Below, one piece after another: positions 1 through 7,068 of a stretch of 16,440 nucleotides of DNA. The stretch's first letter is position 1; each line of letters starts with the position of its first letter. The stretch is from RGIG1934 sp964492545 (GTDB taxonomy: Bacteria > Bacillota > Clostridia > Lachnospirales > Lachnospiraceae), in the NCBI GenBank assembly GCA_964492545.1, contig CAZBKO010000044.1:1-16440 (forward strand), written 5' to 3'. The notes beneath the pieces are model-generated. The model searched no databases. It was not told where the DNA came from and was given only the letters and a program-made list of their open reading frames with translations. Made by a program: the position numbers and the translations under genes.

Positions 1-26
1 GCATATTTCTACATACTCTGTTCTTT

Positions 27-50
27 ATGTCATCCTTATCTAAATGACAT
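27..50. repeat. Perfect 7-bp inverted repeat downstream of the flotillin gene
   Basis: The arms ATGTCAT and ATGACAT are exact reverse complements separated by 10 nt. The stretch at 1-91 lies downstream of the flotillin stop and contains no gene I can support. Neither strand shows a clear U-tract right after the stem, so it is not a typical intrinsic terminator. A second, weaker inverted repeat (CCTAA/TTAGG, 54-67) lies beside it, followed on the plus strand by a short T-run (71-75). Function unknown; an mRNA 3'-end structure is possible. Confidence 0.4.
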
Positions 51-91
51 TGCCTAAAATATTAGGATGGTTTTTCTTCCTCTTTAATATT

Positions 92-1498
92 TTATTTCTC
101 GTCTGTATTAACTTTTATACTCTCATCTGTTGTTTTTTCTTCTAAATCTTTTCCAAGAAATGTAGGTAACTCCATACCTGCCTGCTTAAATAACTCATTC
201 ATTGGAGGTATTGATTTCATCATTCCTGAAAGGAAATTTGCTGTGGCAGGAGTTCCATCTTTACCATTCATAGAATCCCAAACTGTAACCTTATCAATTT
301 TAATATTCTTAATAGCATCAACCTGAATCTGCATAAGATCCTGTAATTTATCTGCTACAATAAGCTTAACTGCTGCATCTGGATCTCCTCCTGCCGCAGT
401 TACAAGGTCCTTCATACCTGTAGCCTGCTTAGAAAGCATTTCCTGAATACCTTTGGCCTGAGCTTCCATTTTAGCAAATATAGCATCTGCTTCACCACGA
501 GCTCTTCTTCTAGCAACTTCTGCTTCTGCTTCTGCTGCAATTTCTGCCTGTTCTTTTTCTATCTGAGCCTTAATAATTATATCAGCCTGCTGTGTTGCTC
601 TCTCAAGTTCTGCACGAGTCTGCTCTGCTTCCTTCTGTGCAACATATGCTTCTTCCTTTGCCTTAGCTGCCTGAACTGCTTCTGCTGCTGTTGCTAATTT
701 AAGAGCTTCTGCTTCCTTTTCACGTCTTGATGCATCTGACTGAGCTACTTCAATCTTAGCTGTATTCTCACCCTTGATTGCATCTGCATCTGCTGCAGCA
801 ACCTGAATACGTTGATCTCTTCTTGCATTAGCCTGGCCGATTTCACCATCTTTATCCTTTTCAGCAACGCTTTTCTTAGCATCATTAATTGCCTTTGCAG
901 CTGCTTCCTTACCAAGTGCTTCTATGTAACCAGATTCATCATTGATATCAGTTACGTTAACATTGATTAGTCTTAAACCAATTTTCTTAAGTTCTATCTC
1001 AACATTATTTGATACAGATAAAAGGAACTTATCTCTGTCTGAGTTGATTTCCTCTATATCCATTGTAGCAATTACTAAACGTAACTGTCCAAGAATAATA
1101 TCTTTTGCAAGCTCCTGGATTTCTCCAAGCTTTAATCCAAGTAATCTTTCAGCCGCGTTATGCATTATCTGTGCTTCTGTTGAAATACCTACTGTAAATC
1201 TTGATGGAACATCAACTCTGATGTTCTGCTTTGAAAGTGCATTTCTTAAATCTACATTAATTGATATAGGCGTTAAGTCCATATACTGGTATGATTGAAG
1301 CACTGGTACTATAAATGCTGCTCCACCATGAATACACTTTGCTGATCTTGTCTGTCCTGTTTTATCAGAACCAACCTTACCATAAATGACAAGCACTTTA
1401 TCAGATGGACACTTGCGATATCTTGATAAAATTGCTGCCAAAGCCGCAACTAGTACTACGGCTCCAATACTAATTCCGATTATTACTTCTATTGTCAT
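92..1498 (-). CDS. floT: Flotillin-family membrane scaffold protein (FloT/YuaG-like)
   Basis: Flotillin of 468 aa. Bacterial flotillins form oligomers in functional membrane microdomains and act as scaffolds for signalling and secretion proteins. A hydrophobic segment at about residues 4-24 anchors the N-terminus. An SPFH/PHB domain follows (about 30-200), then a long Ala/Glu/Lys-rich coiled coil (about 205-350) with repeated EAE/AEA triplets, then a less repetitive tail ending in charged residues. The length is closer to B. subtilis FloT (about 509 aa) than to FloA (about 331 aa). I chose the ATG at 1498. The in-frame ATG four codons upstream lies on the GGAGG ribosome-binding site, so it cannot be the start. 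The gene follows the nfeD-like gene by 105 nt, matching the yuaF-floT pairing known in Bacillus, and probably shares its promoter. The family is certain; FloT rather than another flotillin is inferred from length and partner. Confidence 0.9.
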   Translation of the reverse strand: MTIEVIIGISIGAVVLVAALAAILSRYRKCPSDKVLVIYGKVGSDKTGQTRSAKCIHGGAAFIVPVLQSYQYMDLTPISINVDLRNALSKQNIRVDVPSRFTVGISTEAQIMHNAAERLLGLKLGEIQELAKDIILGQLRLVIATMDIEEINSDRDKFLLSVSNNVEIELKKIGLRLINVNVTDINDESGYIEALGKEAAAKAINDAKKSVAEKDKDGEIGQANARRDQRIQVAAADADAIKGENTAKIEVAQSDASRREKEAEALKLATAAEAVQAAKAKEEAYVAQKEAEQTRAELERATQQADIIIKAQIEKEQAEIAAEAEAEVARRRARGEADAIFAKMEAQAKGIQEMLSKQATGMKDLVTAAGGDPDAAVKLIVADKLQDLMQIQVDAIKNIKIDKVTVWDSMNGKDGTPATANFLSGMMKSIPPMNELFKQAGMELPTFLGKDLEEKTTDESIKVNTDEK

Positions 1499-1567
1499 AA
1501 TTACCTCCATTCAGGGTTGTTTTTTAGGCTGCCTCCCGCAATATACAATGTTTCCCTGCTTAACACG

Positions 1568-1597
1568 TATATAATGGTTCTCCATTTACCATATATA
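1568..1597 (-). other. Intercistronic hairpin between the nfeD-like gene and floT
   Basis: In the minus-strand transcript, TATATATGGT pairs with ACCATTATATA to give a 10-bp stem with one bulged base. The 9-nt loop contains the ribosome-binding-site-like sequence GGAGA. It begins 7 nt after the stop codon of the nfeD-like gene and ends about 70 nt before the floT start. No U-tract follows, so it is probably not a terminator. It may stabilise or process the mRNA. Confidence 0.4.
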
Positions 1598-1603
1598 TTA
1601 AGG

Positions 1604-2290
1604 TTAATCTCTTTCTACCACAAGAGTATCACCTTTAATATCTGTTATTCTGACAAATTCACCTGTGTTGATACATTTGTCTTCTTCTGTAATAGCATCA
1701 AAATCTGTCATTCTTCCTTGAATAGTAACATTCACTTTGCCATGACCATTTCCTTTAGATGGTATAATTAAATATACCTCTCCTCTTTCACCAATTGCAT
1801 TTCTTATATCCATTGTTCCACTTTGTACCAAATGTCTAGACCAATGTATTAATTTAGCAATTAAGAACAGTACAATAAATCCAAATACGATTCCAAGTAG
1901 TACTGCGAGTACCTTATTCATTCCACCATTGACTCCACCGATACTGGTCCATCCAAATACACAAAAGAATGCGATAATTCCCTGTAGTGTAAATAATTTG
2001 AAATCGGACACATCTGTCATATTCTCATGTATCTGTTGATCAATATTGTGGTTGGTTAAATCGATGTCATGTAGATTAACATCAATATCAACTCCATTAA
2101 TATCAATTCCGTCGACACCAATGTCGCCGCCTAAATCCAGTCCTGATGTATCGCTGATATCAATACCATCTCCACCATCAAAACCAATAATGATTAATAT
2201 TGTCTGGATGACAAGAATAATAGTTGAAGGAATTGCAATACAATATAGTACTTTGACAAAATTATCTAATGAATCCCACCATGCAACCAT
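1604..2290 (-). CDS. NfeD/YuaF-like membrane protein with Asp-rich loop and C-terminal OB fold
   Basis: Protein of 228 aa. Hydrophobic segments lie at about 12-36, 99-117 and 124-147, followed by a soluble domain (about 160-228) with the beta-rich pattern of an NfeD OB fold, including GERGEVYL and GEFVRITDIKGDTLVV. NfeD-type proteins are usual partners of flotillin/SPFH proteins, and YuaF is encoded next to FloT in Bacillus. The loop between TM1 and TM2 is unusual: residues 38-84 contain 13 aspartates in quasi-repeats of the form GIDI/GVDI/DIDL, suggesting a metal-binding or highly acidic loop, probably outside the cell. The start is the ATG at 2290, preceded by AGAGGAG; the ATG six codons upstream lies before the ribosome-binding site and is rejected. 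It is the first gene of the presumed flotillin operon, with a strong promoter and an operator palindrome just upstream. There is no N-terminal protease domain, so it belongs to the short NfeD class. Confidence 0.85.
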   Translation of the reverse strand: MVAWWDSLDNFVKVLYCIAIPSTIILVIQTILIIIGFDGGDGIDISDTSGLDLGGDIGVDGIDINGVDIDVNLHDIDLTNHNIDQQIHENMTDVSDFKLFTLQGIIAFFCVFGWTSIGGVNGGMNKVLAVLLGIVFGFIVLFLIAKLIHWSRHLVQSGTMDIRNAIGERGEVYLIIPSKGNGHGKVNVTIQGRMTDFDAITEEDKCINTGEFVRITDIKGDTLVVERD

Positions 2291-2317
2291 AAAAACTCCT
2301 CTTTTCATATTAATTTT

Positions 2318-2332
2318 GTAAATCTAATTTAC
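2318..2332. promoter_or_regulatory. Candidate operator 1 for the XRE regulator
   Basis: The sequence GTAAATCTAATTTAC is a 15-bp palindrome (arms GTAAAT/ATTTAC). It starts 4 bp downstream of the -10 box of the flotillin-operon promoter, so it covers the expected transcription start. It matches the second copy at 2422-2436 at 14 of 15 positions. Placement at +1 fits repression. Regulation by the adjacent XRE protein is inferred. Confidence 0.75.
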
Positions 2333-2336
2333 ATTT

Positions 2337-2364
2337 ATTATAACATTATAAACAATATTGTCAA
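2337..2364 (-). promoter_or_regulatory. Sigma-A-type promoter of the nfeD-floT operon
   Basis: On the minus strand a perfect TTGACA (-35, 2359-2364) and a perfect TATAAT (-10, 2337-2342) are separated by 16 bp. The expected start site falls inside operator 1. With both hexamers at consensus, the promoter should be strong unless repressed. Confidence 0.85.
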
Positions 2365-2384
2365 TATATAAATTGATTTTTAGC

Positions 2385-2413
2385 TTGATTTATCGTGCAA
2401 TATTTGATACAAT
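2385..2413 (+). promoter_or_regulatory. Promoter of the XRE regulator gene
   Basis: TTGATT (2385-2390) and TACAAT (2408-2413) are separated by 17 bp and point to the XRE gene. It is weaker than the divergent promoter. Operator 2 starts 8 bp after the -10 box and would overlap the transcription start, which fits autoregulation. Confidence 0.7.
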
Positions 2414-2421
2414 ACATTAAT

Positions 2422-2436
2422 GTAAATCTGATTTAC
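2422..2436. promoter_or_regulatory. Candidate operator 2 for the XRE regulator
   Basis: GTAAATCTGATTTAC is a perfect palindrome with 7-bp arms around a central T. It differs from operator 1 by one base. It lies between the XRE gene's -10 box and its ribosome-binding site. The more symmetric site is on the regulator's own promoter, so that promoter may be bound first. Confidence 0.75.
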
Positions 2437-2458
2437 TACTATTATATGGAGGTGCGCT

Positions 2459-2986
2459 ATGAATAATATAGAACTAGGTAGAAAAATAAAAGAAGCCCGA
2501 ATATCTAAGAAAATGACTCAAAGCGAAGTTGTTGGGAATTTTATTACCAGAAATATGTTAAGTCAGATTGAAAGTGGAAATGCATCACCTTCAATTAAAA
2601 CTTTAGAGTATATTTCAGGTGTACTAAACATACCACTTAATCAGCTTATGTCAGAAGATGAATATATTCCATCAGATAGTAACTCAACTGCTTTTAATAC
2701 CTATCTTAAGGCTAAATCCTTATTTAAATCAGAAAAATATGCAGAAGCACTTAATTGTCTTAACACAATTAATGATGATAGTTCACCTCTCTATGATGAA
2801 GTGATATTTATTACAGCAAAATGTTACTACTATATGGCAGAGAAAAATGTTTTTGAAAATAATATGTCAGACGCTGCCTCATATGCTAAAAAATCCTCCG
2901 AAATTGCTTCCGAAGGAATTTTTGGTAACAGATCATTAAAGTCATCGTCTATTCTATTGCTTGATTCAATTGCTGACAAATTATAA
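2459..2986 (+). CDS. XRE-family HTH transcriptional regulator with helical C-terminal domain
   Basis: Protein of 175 aa. Residues about 5-63 form a Cro/C1-type helix-turn-helix, recognisable from LGRKIKEARISKKMTQSEV, LSQIESGNASPSIKTLEYI and the closing LNIPLNQLM. Residues about 75-175 are helical and resemble one or two TPR-like hairpins (YLKAKSLFKSEKYAEALNCL), which may sense a ligand or partner or allow dimerisation. The ATG follows a good ribosome-binding site (GGAGG, 6 nt before the start). The gene is divergent from the nfeD-floT operon and shares a regulatory region with two matching palindromes, so it is most likely the local regulator of that operon and of itself. Its 3' end overlaps the 3' end of rsmG by 6 bp. 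It is transcribed towards the origin, against the expected fork direction, unlike its neighbours. The DNA-binding fold is certain; the signal sensed is unknown. Confidence 0.88.
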   Translation: MNNIELGRKIKEARISKKMTQSEVVGNFITRNMLSQIESGNASPSIKTLEYISGVLNIPLNQLMSEDEYIPSDSNSTAFNTYLKAKSLFKSEKYAEALNCLNTINDDSSPLYDEVIFITAKCYYYMAEKNVFENNMSDAASYAKKSSEIASEGIFGNRSLKSSSILLLDSIADKL

Positions 2987-3688
2987 GGGTTCTTTTGAAG
3001 GTAATCCTGATTTTCTAGGATACTTCTTAGGTGTGGAAGAGGTCTTAAGTATTTTTACAAGATTTCTCTCCATATCAGAACCATCAATTGTAAAGTTACA
3101 TATTTCTGCAATTTCTCCTCCAAGAAGCTTAATTGCTTTTGATGCAGCATTTACTTCATCCTGTGCCGACACCGCTTTGTATGAAACAAAGCATCCGCCT
3201 TTTTTTACAAACGGAATACAATACTCTGATAATGTTGACAGGTTAGCCACTGCTCTAGATACGCACACATCATACTTTTCTCTATAATCAGGATTCACAC
3301 CATAATTCTCTGCTCTTCCATGATATCCACAAATATTACTTAATTCTAATGTATCAATAATCTCATTTAGCCAATTAATTCTCTTATTTAATGAATCAAC
3401 TAATGTGACCTTTAAATGTGGAAAAGCTATTTTTAGTGGAATTCCCGGAAATCCGGCTCCAGTTCCAATATCAATAATATTACTGATGCTATTTACATCA
3501 ATAACTTTTACTAATGTAAGACTATCATAAAAATGCTTTGTCAACACCTCCTGATACTCTGTTATTGCAGTCAGATTCATGACCTTGTTTTTTTCAACTA
3601 AAAGCTCATAATATTTATCAAATTGCTTAATCTGTTTATCAGATAGTTCAATTCCTAAATTATTCAATTTATCTATAAATGTATTCAT
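2981..3688 (-). CDS. rsmG: 16S rRNA (guanine-527-N7)-methyltransferase RsmG
   Basis: RsmG (GidB) of 235 aa, the usual size in Gram-positives (239 aa in B. subtilis). It uses S-adenosylmethionine to methylate N7 of G527 in 16S rRNA; loss gives low-level streptomycin resistance in other bacteria. The Rossmann methyltransferase motif DIGTGAGFPGIPL is at residues 73-85, preceded by the family pattern NLTAI..HFYDSL (38-56). The basic C-terminal signature TPKKYPRKSGLP is present. The start lies 5 nt after the mnmG stop, with GGAAGG inside the end of mnmG as a somewhat distant ribosome-binding site, so the two genes are probably translationally coupled. It is the last gene of the conserved minus-strand cluster. 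No terminator is visible after it, and its end overlaps the convergent XRE gene. Confidence 0.97.
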   Translation of the reverse strand: MNTFIDKLNNLGIELSDKQIKQFDKYYELLVEKNKVMNLTAITEYQEVLTKHFYDSLTLVKVIDVNSISNIIDIGTGAGFPGIPLKIAFPHLKVTLVDSLNKRINWLNEIIDTLELSNICGYHGRAENYGVNPDYREKYDVCVSRAVANLSTLSEYCIPFVKKGGCFVSYKAVSAQDEVNAASKAIKLLGGEIAEICNFTIDGSDMERNLVKILKTSSTPKKYPRKSGLPSKEPL

Positions 3689-3693
3689 ATTTA

Positions 3694-5568
3694 TTAATGG
3701 TTTCCTTCCATAAATACTAATAATACTGATATGTCAGCCGGTGAGACACCTGATATTCTAGATGCCTGTCCTATTGATAATGGTTTGTATAGCATTAGTT
3801 TTTGTCTTGCTTCTTTTCTCAGGCTAGGCACATTTTCATAATCGAAGTTTTCTGGAATTTTTTTTTCTTCCAGCTTTTTGAAATGTTCAACCTGTTTGAG
3901 TTGTCTCTTAATATATCCATCATACTTAATATTAATATTTACCTGCTCTATTACATCTTCAGGTAATTTTTCTCTGTTAACATCAAATTCTTCCAGCATC
4001 TCATAGCTAAGCTCAGGTCTTCTTATTAATTCAGCCAATGAGCTTCCTGTTTTTAATGAAGTGCTTTCATGTTCTTCAAGGAAGCTCTGTACTTCCTTTG
4101 ATGCACCAATAGGAGTATTTTCAAGTCTCTCTATTTCTTTTTCTGTCAGTTCAATTTTCTTTTTAACCTTTTCATATTGTTCATCACTTATCAAGCCGAT
4201 GCTATGGCCAATTGATGACAATCTTATATCAGCATTATCCTGTCTGAGAAGTAATCTATATTCTGCCCTTGAAGTCATCATTCGATATGGTTCATTATTC
4301 TCTTTTGTTACAAGGTCATCAATTAGAACACCTATATATGCCTGTGAACGATCCAGCACAATCTGCTCTCTTTCAAGTACATACAAGCCTGCATTTATAC
4401 CTGCAATAAGCCCCTGTGCAGCAGCCTCCTCGTAGCCTGAACTTCCATTGAACTGTCCACCACTAAATAATCCATTTACCTTTTTGAATTCCAATGTTGC
4501 TTTTAGCTGGTTTGGATTAATGCAATCATACTCAATTGCATATGCATTACGAACAATTTTGACATTTTCAAGTCCCGGAACTGTTTTATACATGGCATAT
4601 TGAACATCCTCCGGAAGTGAACTTGACATTCCACCTAAATACATTTCATTTGTATAATTTCCTTCAGGCTCGATAAAGACCTGGTGTCTGTTCTTGTCAG
4701 CAAATTTTACTACCTTATCCTCTATAGACGGACAATATCTAGGTCCAGTTCCCTCTATAGCACCGGAAAATAGTGGTGATCTGTCCAAATTTGCCTTAAT
4801 TATATTGTGAGTCTCCTCATTTGTATAAGTTAACCAGCATGAAATCTGATCCTTTTGTATATCATCCGGATTCGTTTGAAATGAAAATGGTACTACTTTT
4901 TTATCTCCAAACTGCTCTTCCATCTTGGAAAAATCTATTGATCTTTTATCTACACGTGCTGGGGTTCCTGTTTTAAATCTTCTAATTTCAATTCCGATAT
5001 TTTTCAGCGATTCTGTCAAATGATTAGCAGCCTGTAATCCATTTGGTCCTGTTGGATTACTCACATCTCCATAAATACATCTTGCTTTTAAATATGTACC
5101 TGTACATAACACTATTGCTTTTGCCTTGTATTCTGCTCCAGAATATGTTTTTGCACCTGCAATTTTACCATTTTCCACAATAATTTCTGATACTTCTGCC
5201 TGCCTTATTGTTAGATTATCAGTATTTTCAAGAGTTCTTCTCATTTCTCTTGAATAGTCCTGTTTATCTGCCTGTGCTCTTAGAGAATGAACTGCAGGTC
5301 CTTTTGATACATTTAACATCTTAGATTGTATAAATGTCTTATCTATATTCTTACCCATTTCGCCGCCCAAAGCATCTATTTCTCTTACTAAATGTCCCTT
5401 TGAACTTCCACCTATATTAGGATTACATGGCATAAGTGCTATGCTGTCTACACTTACTGTAAACATTATTGTATTTAATCCAAGTCTTGCACATGCTAAG
5501 GCTGCTTCACAACCGGCATGACCTGCTCCGACCACAAGAATATCATATTCTTCAACTAAATTTGGCAT
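3694..5568 (-). CDS. mnmG: tRNA uridine-5-carboxymethylaminomethyl modification enzyme MnmG
   Basis: MnmG (GidA) of 624 aa, close to the E. coli length (629). With MnmE it forms the complex that installs (carboxymethyl)aminomethyl groups at wobble uridine 34 of certain tRNAs, using FAD, NADH and methylene-THF. The FAD-binding GAGHAG motif is at residues 14-19. The conserved Cys of PCNPNIGG is at about residue 48 and a second conserved Cys lies in GPRYCPSIEDK (about 279). The C-terminal helical domain ends with the typical RISGVSPADISVLLV, which contacts MnmE. The ATG has GAAGGA upstream. It lies 21 nt downstream of mnmE, its functional partner, in one transcription unit. Nothing is missing or truncated. 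Confidence 0.98.
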   Translation of the reverse strand: MPNLVEEYDILVVGAGHAGCEAALACARLGLNTIMFTVSVDSIALMPCNPNIGGSSKGHLVREIDALGGEMGKNIDKTFIQSKMLNVSKGPAVHSLRAQADKQDYSREMRRTLENTDNLTIRQAEVSEIIVENGKIAGAKTYSGAEYKAKAIVLCTGTYLKARCIYGDVSNPTGPNGLQAANHLTESLKNIGIEIRRFKTGTPARVDKRSIDFSKMEEQFGDKKVVPFSFQTNPDDIQKDQISCWLTYTNEETHNIIKANLDRSPLFSGAIEGTGPRYCPSIEDKVVKFADKNRHQVFIEPEGNYTNEMYLGGMSSSLPEDVQYAMYKTVPGLENVKIVRNAYAIEYDCINPNQLKATLEFKKVNGLFSGGQFNGSSGYEEAAAQGLIAGINAGLYVLEREQIVLDRSQAYIGVLIDDLVTKENNEPYRMMTSRAEYRLLLRQDNADIRLSSIGHSIGLISDEQYEKVKKKIELTEKEIERLENTPIGASKEVQSFLEEHESTSLKTGSSLAELIRRPELSYEMLEEFDVNREKLPEDVIEQVNINIKYDGYIKRQLKQVEHFKKLEEKKIPENFDYENVPSLRKEARQKLMLYKPLSIGQASRISGVSPADISVLLVFMEGNH

Positions 5569-5589
5569 TTACTTTATCCTTCTTTCTTA

Positions 5590-6969
5590 TTACTTGCCCA
5601 TGCAGAACTTGCTAAATATTTCATTAACTAAATCATCTTCAACCGACTCTCCAATTACATATCCCAACTGTTCATATGCATTCATCAAATCTATGGAATA
5701 AAAATCCTCAGGCATTCCATTTTCTATACTATTTATAACAAGTCTAAGACTTTCATAACTATTCTTAATAGCATTTTTATGTCTGGCATTTGTTATATAA
5801 ATATCTTCATTTTCAGATATTTCACCATCATAAAACATATCCTTTATCTTATCTTCCAATTCGTCAATGCCATGTTCCTCTGTTGCTGATATTGATATTG
5901 GTCTTATTCCTGTCAAATCAAATATATGTTTTTCTTCAACTACTCTATTTAAATCTGACTTGTTCATTATGATAATGCACTTTTTATCTTTTATCATATT
6001 AATTATTTCCATATCATTTTCATCTATTTCTCTTGATGAGTCAACAACAAATAATACTAAATCTGCATCTTCTACAGAATTTCTAGCTTTTGTAACACCT
6101 ATTTTTTCCACTATATCATCAGTGTTTCGTATTCCGGCAGTATCAACTATGTTAAGGGTTATTCCATGCAATCTTATACTTTCTTCAAGTGTGTCTCGCG
6201 TTGTGCCTGCCACATCTGTTACAATTGCCCTGTCTTCACCAAGTAAAACATTTAGCAAAGATGATTTTCCAACATTTGGTTTTCCAAGAATTACCGTTCT
6301 TATTCCCTCTGATATCAATCTTCCATTATCAGCTGATTTAATTAATTTTTCCAGCTTCAATAATATATCATCAACTTCTATTTTTAGCTTATCACCATAG
6401 CCATCTATGCTTATATGTTCAGGGTCATCAAGAGCTGATTCTATAAATGCTATGTTATAAATAATCTTTTCTCTTATTTCTTTTATTCTATTTGAAATAC
6501 TTCCTTTAAGCTGATTAACTGACTGCTTAAGGGCAATATCATTTTTCGCGTTAATTACATCTATTACAGCCTCTGCCTGTGATAAATCTATTCTTCCATT
6601 TAAAAATGCTCTCTTCGTAAATTCTCCAGGCTCAGCACATCTTGCTCCATTATCAAGTACTATCTCTAATATTTTATTAACCACCAGAATTCCACCATGG
6701 CAATCTATTTCAACTGTATCTTCCTTCGTATAGGTATGTGGTGCTTTCATAAGTATAACAATAACTTCATCAATAACCTCACCATTATTAACAATATTAC
6801 CATAATGAACTGTATGAGATTTCTGATTAATTAGCTTCTTATCTTTCTTAACTGAAACAAATATCTTATCTATAATGTTTATGGCTTCACTTCCACTAAT
6901 TCTTATTATACCAATACCTGAATTGCTCATTGAAGTTGCTATTGCTGCTATTGTACTTGATTCATACAT
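5590..6969 (-). CDS. mnmE: tRNA modification GTPase MnmE (TrmE)
   Basis: MnmE of 459 aa, the same length as the B. subtilis protein. It works with MnmG on wobble uridine 34. The N-terminal folate-binding domain begins with the family pattern STIAAIAT...GIGIIRISG. The G domain has G1 GKPNVGKSS, the potassium-loop/G2 region DVAGTTRDT, G3 DTAG, G4 NKSD and a G5-like SAT. The protein ends with the catalytic CxGK motif, here CMGK. I chose the ATG at 6969, which has GGAGAG at a suitable distance and gives a standard N-terminus. The frame stays open for 31 more codons upstream, to 7062, but that extension runs through the 57-nt palindrome and does not look like protein. It follows khpB by about 100 nt, the largest gap in the cluster. 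Confidence 0.97.
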   Translation of the reverse strand: MYESSTIAAIATSMSNSGIGIIRISGSEAINIIDKIFVSVKKDKKLINQKSHTVHYGNIVNNGEVIDEVIVILMKAPHTYTKEDTVEIDCHGGILVVNKILEIVLDNGARCAEPGEFTKRAFLNGRIDLSQAEAVIDVINAKNDIALKQSVNQLKGSISNRIKEIREKIIYNIAFIESALDDPEHISIDGYGDKLKIEVDDILLKLEKLIKSADNGRLISEGIRTVILGKPNVGKSSLLNVLLGEDRAIVTDVAGTTRDTLEESIRLHGITLNIVDTAGIRNTDDIVEKIGVTKARNSVEDADLVLFVVDSSREIDENDMEIINMIKDKKCIIIMNKSDLNRVVEEKHIFDLTGIRPISISATEEHGIDELEDKIKDMFYDGEISENEDIYITNARHKNAIKNSYESLRLVINSIENGMPEDFYSIDLMNAYEQLGYVIGESVEDDLVNEIFSKFCMGK

Positions 6970-7002
6970 TAATATTTCTCTCCATTCGGTTATGAATAAA
7001 AT

Positions 7003-7059
7003 GTGCCCGTTTGACATCTTTATAGGTATACCTATATCATAAGAATGCCTAACGGACAC
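7003..7059. repeat. 57-nt imperfect palindrome between khpB and mnmE
   Basis: The outer arms GTGCCCGTT (7003-7011) and AACGGACAC (7051-7059) pair over 9 bp, with one G-U pair in the minus-strand RNA. Inside, CATCTT pairs with AAGAATG around a one-base bulge. The centre is a perfect 16-bp palindrome, TATAGGTATACCTATA (7021-7036). The minus-strand transcript would fold into a single long hairpin followed by ATTTTATT. It could be an attenuator or terminator, a processing site, or a dispersed palindromic repeat inserted upstream of mnmE. It holds no credible gene. Confidence 0.7.
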
Positions 7060-7068
7060 CATTAAAAA

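Noticed and set aside
942..1298. 118-codon open frame on the plus strand inside floT
   Set aside because: It is antisense to a clear flotillin coding region, has no ribosome-binding site of note and no recognisable protein pattern.
1571..1594. Ten-codon leader peptide on the minus strand after the nfeD-like gene
   Set aside because: ATG to TAA is open, but there is no ribosome-binding site and no attenuator structure with a U-tract to give it a role.
5867..6400. 177-codon open frame on the plus strand inside mnmE
   Set aside because: It is the complement of the conserved GTPase domain; the hydrophobic, Ser-rich translation is typical of an antisense shadow.
6970..7062. 31-codon N-terminal extension of MnmE
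   Set aside because: It runs through a palindromic element, has no good ribosome-binding site, and the ATG at 6969 gives the standard family start with a good site.
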